Source: Enhygromyxa salina
GTDB taxonomy: Bacteria > Myxococcota_A > Polyangia > Nannocystales > Nannocystaceae
NCBI RefSeq assembly: GCF_002994635.1
Contig: NZ_PVNL01000077.1
Location: 37,712 to 101,711, forward strand
Length of the DNA: 64,000 nt
Direction of reading: 5' to 3'
The translations under genes were made by a program, and so were the position numbers. The notes under the pieces were generated by a model. The model searched no databases, was not told the origin of the DNA, and saw only the letters and a program-made list of their open reading frames with translations. This document shows positions 34,356 through 45,778 of this stretch, one piece after another (the first letter of the stretch is position 1; the number at the start of each line of letters is the position of its first letter).

Positions 34356-34697
34356 TCAGCTCGTCGCGACATCAGAGCGAATGATCTCATAGCGCCCGGG
34401 ATGCACGACGATCGGGGCCGGAAAGCCCCGCCCAAGCACCTTCATCCCGTCTTCGTTCTCGCCTTCGGCGTCGCTGAACCCTTGATTCACGACGGCCTCG
34501 AAGTGCGCCTGCGAGGCCCACACCACCACGTTGATGTAGGTGTACGCAGAGCCGTCGTCGATCGCCCGGTAGAACGTGGACGAGACAAATCCCGCTTTGG
34601 TCTTGAAGTAGGCGATATACTGGTCGCGCACGTCGAGCGCGACTTGGACCATGTGGCTGGGAACCTCGATGGCGTTGATGACGCAGACTGAGCTCAT
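34356..34697 (-). CDS. Antibiotic-biosynthesis-monooxygenase (ABM) fold protein
   Basis: A 113-residue single-domain protein. The pattern VCVINAIEVP...YFKTKAGFVSSTFYRAIDD...YTYINVVVWASQAHFEAVVN is that of the dimeric ferredoxin-like ABM family, which includes haem-degrading and quinol monooxygenases and many proteins of unknown activity. The G-F-x-x-x-x-F-Y-R and W-x-S-x-x-x-F-x-A positions characteristic of the fold are present. Substrate cannot be predicted. It is divergently oriented from the TonB-domain lipoprotein gene 48 bases away. Confidence 0.85.
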   Translation of the reverse strand: MSSVCVINAIEVPSHMVQVALDVRDQYIAYFKTKAGFVSSTFYRAIDDGSAYTYINVVVWASQAHFEAVVNQGFSDAEGENEDGMKVLGRGFPAPIVVHPGRYEIIRSDVATS

Positions 34698-34745
34698 GCC
34701 GCTCCAGTTTAGCTGTTTTCAGCTCGGCTGACGTAGCATGCGGGG

Positions 34746-35477
34746 GTGCCAAGCCGCCAACGCTCTCTCATCTCGCTCGCAGCCGCGGGGACCTTTGCGC
34801 TCGGCTGCGCGAGCCAAGCTTCGCGATCGCCCGACCCGGTCGCCGACGACTCGGCGAGGAGCTCCAGCTCGGTGTCGCCGTCCGTGGAGCCCAGCACCGA
34901 GGAGGTCTGCGTCCACTTCGTCGACACTTTCGCTCGGGGCCTCGACGAGACCTCGAAGCTCAGCGCCGACGGGCGGGCCATGGTCGAGGCCAGGTGTGTC
35001 GCCGACCTCGACACCGCGCGTCAGAGCGTCGATCCCGTCGAGCATCGCCGCCGCGTGCAGTGCGTGATGGCTGCGGACGATTTCATGGACATGATCGGGT
35101 GTCAGCCGTTCGAGCTCGCAGGGGCGGACGCCGAGCCATCGCCGCCGCCCCCTCCGCCGAGCGGGGAGCACTCGATGCAGCCGCTGAGCAAATTGATGAA
35201 CATCGCGATCTCGGTCCCAAATCCGGATCCAGCGGCGCTGCAACAGACCAAGGCCGCGCGGTTCGACAAGGCCGACGGGACAACGGTCGTTGCGTTCTGC
35301 GTGGATGTTACTGGTGAGACTTCGGATATCCACACGGCTCAGAAATTTCCCGGTGATCCGATGATCGACCAGATTCTGCGCGACACCGTCGCGACCTGGC
35401 GCTTCGAGCCTTTTACGGTCGACGGGAAAGCCATCAAGGCCTGCAGCGAGAAGACCTTCAAGTTGAAGTTCAAGTGA
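34746..35477 (+). CDS. Lipoprotein with TonB C-terminal-like domain
   Basis: A 243-residue lipoprotein starting at GTG 34746 with lipobox ALGC (Cys21), a Ser/Pro/Asp-rich spacer, a helical region with three cysteines (CVHFVDTF, CVADLD, CVMAADDFMDMIGC), a poly-Pro run, and a C-terminal domain of about 75 residues. That domain (TVVAFCVDVTGETSD... ILRDTVATWRFEPFTVDGK) has the strand-helix-strand pattern of TonB C-terminal domains, including the W-R-F/Y-x-P signature. Because the N-terminus is lipidated and not a transmembrane helix, it is probably a stand-alone envelope protein and not an energy transducer. Confidence 0.78.
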   Translation: MPSRQRSLISLAAAGTFALGCASQASRSPDPVADDSARSSSSVSPSVEPSTEEVCVHFVDTFARGLDETSKLSADGRAMVEARCVADLDTARQSVDPVEHRRRVQCVMAADDFMDMIGCQPFELAGADAEPSPPPPPPSGEHSMQPLSKLMNIAISVPNPDPAALQQTKAARFDKADGTTVVAFCVDVTGETSDIHTAQKFPGDPMIDQILRDTVATWRFEPFTVDGKAIKACSEKTFKLKFK

Positions 35478-35486
35478 CTCGAGGGG

Positions 35487-35891
35487 CTATTGCGTGATCC
35501 CAAGGCTGGAACGCGCGAGTTGCCGCTCGGCGTCCAGCTCGACCACTACATAGTCCGCGCCTGCGTCACAGCGAGGACAGCGACCATGAAACGCGGCGGG
35601 CTCATCGATCTGGCGACAGCGCACGCACACGCCAAACGGCAGCGCGGCCTCGACCAGCTTGATCTCCAGATACTCGTCTGGCAGCGCAGCGACCTCGGGC
35701 AGGCGTTCGGACCGGGCCTTGGCGATAGCCAAGCTTCCGGTGAAGATCAGACCTGCGCTCAAGAATGCACCGCCGATCCAGAGCGTCCCGTTGCCCGAGA
35801 TGGTGTAGACGAACACCGCGGCGAGCACCCCGACGATGACGGCGATGACGCCACCGACGAGGCCCAATTCGGACGGATCGGGGAGCTGCAC
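35487..35891 (-). CDS. Small membrane protein with C-terminal zinc-ribbon-like motif
   Basis: A 134-residue protein starting at GTG 35891. Two transmembrane helices lie at about residues 10-31 (LVGGVIAVIVGVLAAVFVYTI) and 37-56 (LWIGGAFLSAGLIFTGSLAI). The C-terminal part carries CVRCRQIDE...GRCPRCDAG, two CxxC knuckles that suit a small zinc ribbon facing the cytoplasm. No family is recognised. It converges on the TonB-like lipoprotein gene with 9 bases between stops. Confidence 0.72.
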   Translation of the reverse strand: MQLPDPSELGLVGGVIAVIVGVLAAVFVYTISGNGTLWIGGAFLSAGLIFTGSLAIAKARSERLPEVAALPDEYLEIKLVEAALPFGVCVRCRQIDEPAAFHGRCPRCDAGADYVVVELDAERQLARSSLGITQ

Positions 35892-35948
35892 GGGTCGAGG
35901 CTATCACAACCACCCGCGACGATTTTGCATCTGCCGTCGGAGGAGTGT

Positions 35949-36383
35949 TCAGCCCGTGGTCGTCGAACTGGTGGAGAACACGATGGTGACGTCGGGGATG
36001 CTGGTCCCGCCGCTGACGATCACGCTCGAGTCGCCGTACGATGGCTCCCCGTTCAGCTCGAGATGCCACTCGTTCGTGATACCCGGGGCGAGCTGCTGTG
36101 CGCCCGTCGGGTCCACGGTGACAGTCGTGCTCGATGGGGTCACCGTCAGGCTCACGGTATCGCCGCTCGAGTTCTCGATTGACAGCGTCGCCTTCGTACC
36201 GGAGACGGTGTCGTCGAGCTGATTGTCGTCGACGCTGCTCCACTGGCCTGAGCTGGTCTGGTAATTCCAGGTGGAGCTCCGCGTCAGCTTCAATTTCGGG
36301 GTGTCTGTGGTGATCGAACTGGACATGATCCCGAGCATGGTGGCGCCGCTTCGCCGCAGCAAGCCCAGCGCGCTTGCACGCAT
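35949..36383 (-). CDS. Small Ser/Thr-rich protein of unknown function
   Basis: A 144-residue frame from ATG 36383, with internal ATG starts at 36338 and 36326 (MLGIMSSSITT) that may be the real ones. From there on it is a beta-rich, Ser/Thr-rich domain (SSTWNYQTSSGQW, GTKATLSIENSSGDTVSLTV, NEWHLELNGEPSYGDSSVIV) with no cysteine and no signal peptide. Nothing identifies a family. It is divergent from the kinase gene at 36462 with 78 bases between starts, so they may share regulatory DNA. Confidence 0.6.
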   Translation of the reverse strand: MRASALGLLRRSGATMLGIMSSSITTDTPKLKLTRSSTWNYQTSSGQWSSVDDNQLDDTVSGTKATLSIENSSGDTVSLTVTPSSTTVTVDPTGAQQLAPGITNEWHLELNGEPSYGDSSVIVSGGTSIPDVTIVFSTSSTTTG

Positions 36384-36461
36384 CTGCCAGCGATTGCAGC
36401 GATCCGCGCAACCACCACGCAGTCGCCGTCAAGTGTTAGCGTTGCCCGAGCACGTCGCGCC

Positions 36462-39014
<2,553 letters not shown>

Positions 39015-39918
39015 CTGCTGCGTGTCGTCGCGGCGCTCCACGAGGTCGCGCGCGTCCTCGACCCCCGATCCTGCGAGCTGCTTGCGGGCCCGAAAGACCA
39101 GCATGTTGAGCTGCTGACGATCGATCTGCAGCTGATCTTGGAGCTGGTCGCGGTAGACCCAGCCTCGATCGCCCGAGCTCAGCTCGGCGTCCGCGAGCCG
39201 AGCTCGGGCGAGGGTCAACAATGCATAGTGGTGGCTGCGAGCGCCGAGGTCGAGAGCGCGCTGGCTCGGCGGCTCTCCGATGAGCGCGACGAGCTGCACG
39301 TGCTCCTCGTCGCTGCTGACGTGAAAGCGCAGTCCGAGCTCGGCGAGTCGCGGCGCCGCGGAGCTCAGGTCGGTGGTCTCGGCCAGCAGCTGCGGGAGCT
39401 CGAGCACGTAGCTCGTGCCCCCGACCTCCACCTGCTCGCGGTCCTCGACTGGACGCGCATGGTCACCTCGCTCGAGCGTCCAGCCCGTGCGCGGGTTGCC
39501 GTAGATCACCAGCTCGGCCGCCTCGTCGTCGGGCAGCGCCAGGATCCCGTCGACCGCCTCTACGCTGCGATTCGAGACGCGGGCCACGGCGCGGGCTCGC
39601 GGCGGCGCAAGCGAGGTGACTGTCCAGGGCAGGGGGTGGGCGCCGAGCTCGATCCGCGAGTCGAGCTCGAGGTCCGTCGGCGCCTCGGCGACAGCGACAG
39701 CGTCGACGCGGGTGCCGTTGCGACTGCCGAGATCCCGGATCTGCCAGCGGTCACCGGTCCACCAGATGATCGCGTGTTCACCGGAGATGCTCGGGTGCGG
39801 AATGCACAGATCGCAGCGGCGCGAACGCCCAATGAGCGTTCGCGCTGCGAGGGTGTGGATGCGACCAGTGTTGGCTTGCGAGAGGCTGCCCACGCCCGAT
39901 CGGATACCACGAACTACG

Positions 39919-40074
39919 CTAGTCTCGGCGCTCGATGGTGTCGCGCACGTTGGCGGCGTCCTCGGGGGCATCGGACAGAACTTGGCTGAAGCCCTCGGAT
40001 TCGCAGGCGCTGACGCCAGCGAGCGCGAGGAGCAAAGTGAGCGTGGTGAGGAGGGCGCGGCTGCGGTCGTTCAT
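39919..40074 (-). CDS. 51-residue lipoprotein (entericidin-sized)
   Basis: ATG 40074 opens a 51-codon gene ending at TAG 39919. It encodes MNDRSRALLTTLTLLLALAG followed by VSAC, a lipoprotein signal with acylated Cys24, and a 27-residue acidic mature peptide (ESEGFSQVLSDAPEDAANV, then RDTIERRD). Size and layout recall entericidin-like lipoproteins. Codon composition fits the genome. It is directly upstream of, and on the same strand as, the FHA gene, so they may be cotranscribed. Confidence 0.72.
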   Translation of the reverse strand: MNDRSRALLTTLTLLLALAGVSACESEGFSQVLSDAPEDAANVRDTIERRD

Positions 40075-40219
40075 GCTTCGACTGTGGATGAATCGGACCG
40101 CACACGCGATGAGCCGCGCTTGCGACCGATTGCAGGCGAGCGCGCAATCGCGAGCCCCTCGCAGCCACGTGCAACCGCTGGGAATCGCGGGTGACCTGGG
40201 CCGGCGTTAGACCGATTGC

Positions 40220-41257
40220 ATCAACCGCTCACGCAAACTCGTCGTCCTCTCGCTCCTCGCAACCCTCGCGTGCCTCGCCGCGCCCGCCACGGCCTCGGCC
40301 GGGCAGACGATCTGGAAGCTCGGCGCTGCCGATGATCTCGACGCGACCCCGGGTCAGGCCTCCGATGAGTTCACGGCTACGGGCTGGGTATCGGTCGCCT
40401 CCTACGACATCGACTCTCAGGGCTCAAAGACGAGCAGCATCCCGCTCCCCGGCTATCTGCACGACAACCCGAGCTGCAGCGGGTGCGCCGAGGAGCTCGA
40501 GATCACGTTCACCGCCCCCGCGGGTGGCTACGCCGCTCACGAGCTCGAGCTCGTCTACGCCCGGTACGGCAGTGAGACCGACGTGATCCGCATCGACGGC
40601 GACTACCTCGCGCGGGTGGCCGTGGAGGAGAGCCTCGAGGCCGAGTTCAAGGTCTCGATGCCAGCCCTGGCGCAGGGCAGCCACACCCTGACCATCGAGT
40701 ACGCGGGCAAGCGCCCGGGAACCGGGACCGGGAACGGCCACCACATCGACTATATCAAGCTGGTCGAGGCGAGCTCGGGCGGCGTGGGCTCGAGCTGGAC
40801 TGAGCTGTGGCAGATCGGAGACCATGACGGAGCCGGGGTCACGGGGATGGCGGGCTCGAGCGAGTTTGGCTACACGAGCAACAGCTGGGAGGCTGGGATC
40901 AGCCACGACGTCGACACGGATGGTGACGTCGACTTCCCCGCCGCGCTGTCGAACGAGTCGACGCAATACTCGAACAAGCCCGGCGCCGTCGACATCGACT
41001 TCTACCTCGCTCAGGGACACGACCGCGGCGAGTGTGTGCTCAGGTACGCGCGCTATGGCAGCGAGGTCGACGTCGTCATGGTCGACAACACCCTGCTTGG
41101 GGAGTTTGGGGCCAGCGAGGGACATTGGATCGTCGCGCGCTCTGTCCTGCCGACGCTCGGCGTGGGCGTGCACGATGTGAGCGTGACGATCCTCGACGGC
41201 CTCGGGGTCGACGGTGCCCACTTCATCGACACGCTGGCGCTGACGAGCGCGCTCTGA
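40220..41257 (+). CDS. Secreted two-repeat beta-sandwich protein with no standard start codon
   Basis: The frame is open from 40211 (after in-frame TAG 40208-40210) to TGA 41257. It begins with a perfect signal peptide, NRSRKLVVLSLLATLACL followed by AAPATASAG, but has no ATG, GTG or TTG before GTG 40583, which lies deep in the domain. I place the start at ATC 40220, immediately before the Asn-Arg-Ser-Arg-Lys n-region. About 345 residues then give two homologous units, one opening TIWKLGAADDLDATPG and the other ELWQIGDHDGAGVTGM, each containing the signature ARYGSE(T/V)DV. They resemble carbohydrate-binding beta-sandwiches. A rare AUC start, a start-codon mutation, or a sequencing error could explain the anomaly. 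Confidence 0.68.
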   Translation: MNRSRKLVVLSLLATLACLAAPATASAGQTIWKLGAADDLDATPGQASDEFTATGWVSVASYDIDSQGSKTSSIPLPGYLHDNPSCSGCAEELEITFTAPAGGYAAHELELVYARYGSETDVIRIDGDYLARVAVEESLEAEFKVSMPALAQGSHTLTIEYAGKRPGTGTGNGHHIDYIKLVEASSGGVGSSWTELWQIGDHDGAGVTGMAGSSEFGYTSNSWEAGISHDVDTDGDVDFPAALSNESTQYSNKPGAVDIDFYLAQGHDRGECVLRYARYGSEVDVVMVDNTLLGEFGASEGHWIVARSVLPTLGVGVHDVSVTILDGLGVDGAHFIDTLALTSAL

Positions 41258-41323
41258 CGTCTCGGGAGGCTGTCGGGTCTTTCTACACGTCGAGGTACGA
41301 CTCGACGACCGGCCAACAATGGG

Positions 41324-41347
41324 CCGCGGGGTCGAGAGACCCCGCGG
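41324..41347. terminator. Perfect 10-bp GC-rich hairpin with GNRA loop
   Basis: CCGCGGGGTC (41324-41333), loop GAGA, GACCCCGCGG (41338-41347) form an uninterrupted 10-bp stem closed by a GNRA tetraloop. It lies 67 bases after the stop of the secreted two-repeat protein and 175 bases before the next start. No U-run follows, so it is not a classical intrinsic terminator; it may end or protect the upstream transcript. Confidence 0.45.
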
Positions 41348-41521
41348 TCGCGTCTGTGGCAGCTGCAGCACTCCGCCGAGCGGGCTGCCTTCAGCTCGAC
41401 GAAGCGGGACCTCGCTGGGAAGCGTTCGCGATGCTGGTGCGTCGGGTCTCGGGCCGGGCCTGCAAGCCTCGCTCAGATCTGTTTCAATACGTCGCCTACG
41501 TTCGAGACAAGGATACGTCGC

Positions 41522-43531
41522 ATGCCCCGCTGGACTCACTGGCCCCCGTCGCCGCACTCGTCGTCAATAGTCGCCGGACTCGGCGCAACGATCCTGCTCG
41601 GCGTCGTCGCTCAGGCCGAGCTACCCAAGCTCGACCTGAAGACCACTCGCCCGGCCGGGTCATCGCAGCTCGACGGCGCCCCGCGGACCCCGCTTCGCCC
41701 GCCCGCTCAGACCTCGCACATCGGCAGCCACGGCGGCGTGATGATCGTCGACAGTCACGGTCTGCTGGTCGTCGAGCGCAGCGCGGGCAAGCTGGTCCGG
41801 GCCGACCACGACGCCAAGCCAGTCGCCGAGCTCGCGCTCACGCCCGGGCTCGGCGAGATCGTTCACGACGGCGCAGGCGCGGTGTTTGTGGCCGATCGGA
41901 CCGCGGGACGAGTACTCCGCATCGACCCAGGCGACGCCACGGGCGAGGGCTTGGGGATCAGCGCGACCGCGGAGCTCGGCGAGCCCCACGGCCTCGCGCT
42001 CACGCCCGACGGCGCGACCTTGCTGGTCACCGACGTCTCCGAGCACGCGCTGGTGGCCCTCCGCACGGCCGATCTCGCGCCACGCTGGCGGGTCGAGCTC
42101 GGCCCCGAGCCGCGCAGCGTCGCGGTCTCGCGCGACGGCCTGACGGCGGCGGTCGGGTTCTTGTCGAGCGGTTCGCTGGCCTTTGTCGAGCTCGACTCGG
42201 CCGGTGAGCGGGTGCACTGGCGGGCCCTGGATCCGCGCGACCACGTGGAGATCACCGAGCGGGAGTCGGACTACGAAGGCTTGGTCATCCTCGCCCGCCG
42301 CGGGGAGATGCGCAGCAAGTATCAGACCCCGGTCGAGACCGGCCGCCGCTACGCTCGAAACTTCTTCGCGCTCGCGTTCGTGGGTCACGACCTGTTGGTC
42401 GCCCCGCATGAGCTCGCAACCCCGCAGCTCGAGCGGATCCCCAGTCGTGATCGGGCCGACACCTACGGCGGCGGCGCCCAGTCGATCCCACCGCTGATGC
42501 ATCAGCTCGCGGTGATCGAGCGTCCGGGGGCGATCGACTCACGCGCGAACTTCATGGATCTCGACGTCCACCAGCCCCGGGCGCTCGCCTACGATCTTCC
42601 CCGGGATACCCTGTATGTCGCAGGCTATGGCGACGATCGGGTCCTGGCGATCGCCGACGTCACCCAGCAAATGCCATATGTCGACTGGCGGACCCAGGTC
42701 GGGGATGGGCGCTCGTGCGGCATCGATGGCATCGCGCTGGGGCCCGCGGGCAACGTGTGGATCCACTGCGAGTTTCGTCGCCAGGCCCTGCGCCTGACTG
42801 TGCATGATCCCGCGACCACCAAAGACGACGAGTGGCTGCGCGGGGCCGAGCTGACCAAGCGCGTGCGCCCGGAGCAGATCGAGCGGGGCGCCGAGCTGTT
42901 TCGCCGCGGCCGCGACAGCAAGATCTCCGCAGACGGCATGATGGCCTGCTCCAACTGTCACCCCGAGGGTCGCACCGACGGCCTGACGTGGCGACTGGGC
43001 GACTCGATCCTACAAACCCCGATCTTGGCCGGGCGCGTGGGCGACACGGCCCCCTATAAATGGGACGGACAGGATCCAAGCTTGAGTCGAAGCCTTCGAC
43101 ACACCATGGAGCGGCTCGGCGCGGGCGAGTTCGCCGGCTGGGGTAAGACGCCGCGACTATTGAGCGACCCCGAGGTCGACGCGATGATCGCCTATGTCAA
43201 GAGCCTCGAGCCGCCGCGCCCGCGCAAGCCCAAAGACCCGGAAGCGGTCGCGCGCGGCCGAGCCGTGTTCGAGGCCGAGGCATGCAACGGCTGCCACGCT
43301 GGCGCCAAGCTGGCCGACGGCAACCAGCACGCGCTCGACACGACGCTCGCCCAGGTCGACACGCCCTCGCTGCTCGGGCTCTCGAACTCGCGGCCCTACT
43401 ATCACGATGGCAGCGCCAAGGATCTATGGACGCTGCTGACCGACCGCGGGACCATTCACGAGATGGCCGACACCTCCAAGCTGTCGGACGCGCAGTTGCA
43501 GGACCTCAACGCGTACCTGGAGTCGCTATGA
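41522..43531 (+). CDS. Secreted beta-propeller protein with di-haem cytochrome c domain
   Basis: A 669-residue protein with an N-terminal export signal (IVAGLGATILLGVVAQA). Residues about 60-460 are YVTN/NHL-type propeller repeats (GLGEIVHDGAGAVFVADRTAG, PHGLALTPDGATLLVTDVSE, PRALAYDLPRDTLYVAGYGD). The C-terminal 200 residues hold two haem-binding sites, CSNCH near residue 478 and CNGCH near residue 585, with the R-P-Y-Y-H-D segment typical of MauG/cytochrome c peroxidase-like di-haem domains. Predicted location is periplasm or outer surface; the electron donor and substrate are unknown. Its stop overlaps the start of the next gene (ATGA), so both products are probably made in fixed ratio. 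Confidence 0.9.
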   Translation: MPRWTHWPPSPHSSSIVAGLGATILLGVVAQAELPKLDLKTTRPAGSSQLDGAPRTPLRPPAQTSHIGSHGGVMIVDSHGLLVVERSAGKLVRADHDAKPVAELALTPGLGEIVHDGAGAVFVADRTAGRVLRIDPGDATGEGLGISATAELGEPHGLALTPDGATLLVTDVSEHALVALRTADLAPRWRVELGPEPRSVAVSRDGLTAAVGFLSSGSLAFVELDSAGERVHWRALDPRDHVEITERESDYEGLVILARRGEMRSKYQTPVETGRRYARNFFALAFVGHDLLVAPHELATPQLERIPSRDRADTYGGGAQSIPPLMHQLAVIERPGAIDSRANFMDLDVHQPRALAYDLPRDTLYVAGYGDDRVLAIADVTQQMPYVDWRTQVGDGRSCGIDGIALGPAGNVWIHCEFRRQALRLTVHDPATTKDDEWLRGAELTKRVRPEQIERGAELFRRGRDSKISADGMMACSNCHPEGRTDGLTWRLGDSILQTPILAGRVGDTAPYKWDGQDPSLSRSLRHTMERLGAGEFAGWGKTPRLLSDPEVDAMIAYVKSLEPPRPRKPKDPEAVARGRAVFEAEACNGCHAGAKLADGNQHALDTTLAQVDTPSLLGLSNSRPYYHDGSAKDLWTLLTDRGTIHEMADTSKLSDAQLQDLNAYLESL

Positions 43532-45732
43532 CCACCCAATTGCGACATTTGTGGATCTCGATGTCAGCGCTGTTGCTGATCGTGGGTGCCTGCCACAAGG
43601 GCGCGGACACCAGCGCCGTCCAGCTCGAGAGCGGGGACCAAGCCGCGCAGCTCGACGCGAGCGAAGCTCAGGTTGCGACGCCGCGGGATCGCAGCGTCAG
43701 CGTCGCGCGGGGCCCAGGCCTGATGCCACACGAGGTCGAGCTCGATCCGCGTGCGCGAGCGGCCCTCACCATCGACGTACACGGCGGCGTGAGCCTGTGG
43801 CCGGCGATCCGCTCCGCTGATCCCGCGGTCGCCATGCCCTACCTGCTGCCCATGCAAGAGCCGCTGTGGATGTCGCTCGCGCAGGCGGAAGACGGCTCGT
43901 TCGTGGTCGCGCTGATCGACACCGCCAACGCCGGGCAGATCGTGCGCGTGACCCCCAGCCAGGACGGCAGCGAGGCCGAGCTGACTCCGCTGTTTGCGAT
44001 CGGCCCAGATGATCCACTGCTCGAGCTCCACGCCCTCGACGGCGGCGAGCGGGTGTTGGCGCTGGGCGTGGATCACCGCGTGCGCTTGTACGACGCCAAG
44101 ACCGGCGCGCTGCTGTCGGCGATCGACGAGCGCAGCTTCGGCCCGTGGCAGCTGCGGGTGGTCCAGGGTGAGCCCGGTCAGCCGCCACAGATCGCGGCGA
44201 TCCTGGCCCAGCCCGTGCGGGTCCAGGCGCTCGAGCTGCGAGACGATCGCCTGAGCATCGCCAGCGAAGCCCGCGCTGTGGCGCTGGATCGTGGTCCCAA
44301 TCGCAACGACCTGCTGCTGAGCCCCGATGGTCAGGTCATGGCCGCGCTGCGTCGGCCCAAGGCCAAGGGGCGCGAATTCAGCATTGAGCTGATTGAGCTG
44401 CGGACCGGTGATCGTCAGCTCATTGGTGGCAAGACCGACTCCACCCTGCGCACCCGCATGCACTTTCCCGAGGCGGGGCGGATCCTGCTCGAGACCGGCA
44501 GCTCCAGCGGTCGTGCTCTGTGGGTCGAGCTCGCCAAGGCCGTGCCGCTCACGGATCCGGCCGACGCCGACCCCGGCTCCCAGCTGGCCGACCGGCAATA
44601 CAACACCAAGCACGACTCGATCGCCGTGCCCGCGTCGGCCGAGCGCCGGCCCGAATACTATGAGCCCGAGTTTGATCCACCATGGGACCAGGGGGTTCGC
44701 TTTCACGCCTCGGTCGTCGCCGGGGTCCGGGTCAACATCGAGCGCTCGGAGGGCTCGGGCACCGCGTTGATCGTCGACCCGCTCGACAGCGATCAGCACT
44801 CGGCGATCCGCCTGCCCCGCGTCGACGCAGCTCGGGGCAGCCTGGAGCACGCGGGCGCGCGGCTGGCCGTAGCTGGCTCGCGCACGCTCTCGGTCATCAA
44901 CCTCGAAGACGGCGCGGTGATCCTCGATGAGATCGAGCACCGCGCGAGCAGTGTGGTCGCGCTGGCGTTCGCCGACCGAGACCGGGTGCTGCTCGTCGAT
45001 GACAAGGGCCGGCTCGCGCTGTTCGAGGTGGCATCTGGCACGCTCGTGGCCTCGACCAAGCTCGAGTTCACGTGGTCGATCAACGGCGTGGCCTACCACG
45101 CAGACGAGACCGGTGGGGTGCTGGGCTGGCGCAGCGGCAGGCCACGCGACCCCGAGCGTCTGCTCGAGATCCGCGATGGTCAGCTGGGCAGCGTCATCGA
45201 GCTGCCCCGCGACAAGCGCCCGCTGTGGCTCGAGACCTTGGACCTGAGCGACGCCGAGGCCGGCGCGCTGTTTGGCCTGAGCGAGTCAGAGGCCGACGAT
45301 CGCGTCGACGAGTACACCAGCGCCCGCGATGGTCGCTTGTTCTACACAGAAAAGTCGATGCGAACGCCCCTGGTGGTCCGCGACGGCGCCGAGCAGACGA
45401 GCTTTCAGCTGCCCGCGGGGCAGGGGCGCAGGCTCTCGGTCAGCCCCGAGGGCAGCAAGATCGCCGTGGTCCAGTTTCGCAACCGTGACGACGGCCGGAG
45501 CGAGGACCACCTGGTCTCGGTGCTGAATACGGCGACCGGCGAGCGACTGTGGACCTGGGGCTCAGATCGCGGGATTCGGCCGTTCTCGTGGTCTGGCGAC
45601 GGGAGCCGGATTGCGATCGGGGCGACGGTCCGCGACGCGAGCACGGGTGAGGTGATCTATTCGACGCCAGAGATCAAGCTGGTGATCGAGCCGCGCGACG
45701 ACGGAAAGTTCGCGCGCTACCGAGACGAGTGA
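43528..45732 (+). CDS. Beta-propeller lipoprotein coupled to the di-haem protein
   Basis: A 734-residue lipoprotein from ATG 43528 (overlapping the previous stop) with lipobox VGAC (Cys22). The rest is WD40/YVTN-like propeller sequence in about eight weak repeats, for example VALAFADRDRVLLVDDKGRLALF, RVLALGVDHRVRLYDAKTGALL and RRLSVSPEGSKIAVVQFR. It has no haem-binding CxxCH and no catalytic motif. The tight coupling suggests that it forms a complex with the di-haem protein or anchors it to the outer membrane. The longer frame upstream of 43528 overlaps the previous gene and is not used. Confidence 0.86.
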   Translation: MTTQLRHLWISMSALLLIVGACHKGADTSAVQLESGDQAAQLDASEAQVATPRDRSVSVARGPGLMPHEVELDPRARAALTIDVHGGVSLWPAIRSADPAVAMPYLLPMQEPLWMSLAQAEDGSFVVALIDTANAGQIVRVTPSQDGSEAELTPLFAIGPDDPLLELHALDGGERVLALGVDHRVRLYDAKTGALLSAIDERSFGPWQLRVVQGEPGQPPQIAAILAQPVRVQALELRDDRLSIASEARAVALDRGPNRNDLLLSPDGQVMAALRRPKAKGREFSIELIELRTGDRQLIGGKTDSTLRTRMHFPEAGRILLETGSSSGRALWVELAKAVPLTDPADADPGSQLADRQYNTKHDSIAVPASAERRPEYYEPEFDPPWDQGVRFHASVVAGVRVNIERSEGSGTALIVDPLDSDQHSAIRLPRVDAARGSLEHAGARLAVAGSRTLSVINLEDGAVILDEIEHRASSVVALAFADRDRVLLVDDKGRLALFEVASGTLVASTKLEFTWSINGVAYHADETGGVLGWRSGRPRDPERLLEIRDGQLGSVIELPRDKRPLWLETLDLSDAEAGALFGLSESEADDRVDEYTSARDGRLFYTEKSMRTPLVVRDGAEQTSFQLPAGQGRRLSVSPEGSKIAVVQFRNRDDGRSEDHLVSVLNTATGERLWTWGSDRGIRPFSWSGDGSRIAIGATVRDASTGEVIYSTPEIKLVIEPRDDGKFARYRDE

Positions 45733-45778
45733 GCGCTCGCCGGGAACGGACTGACAGCGCCCCTCAGCGTGCTCTCGC

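Noticed and set aside
40583..41257. GTG 40583 as the start of the two-repeat protein
   Set aside because: It would discard a clear signal peptide and half of the first repeat domain that are encoded in the same open frame.
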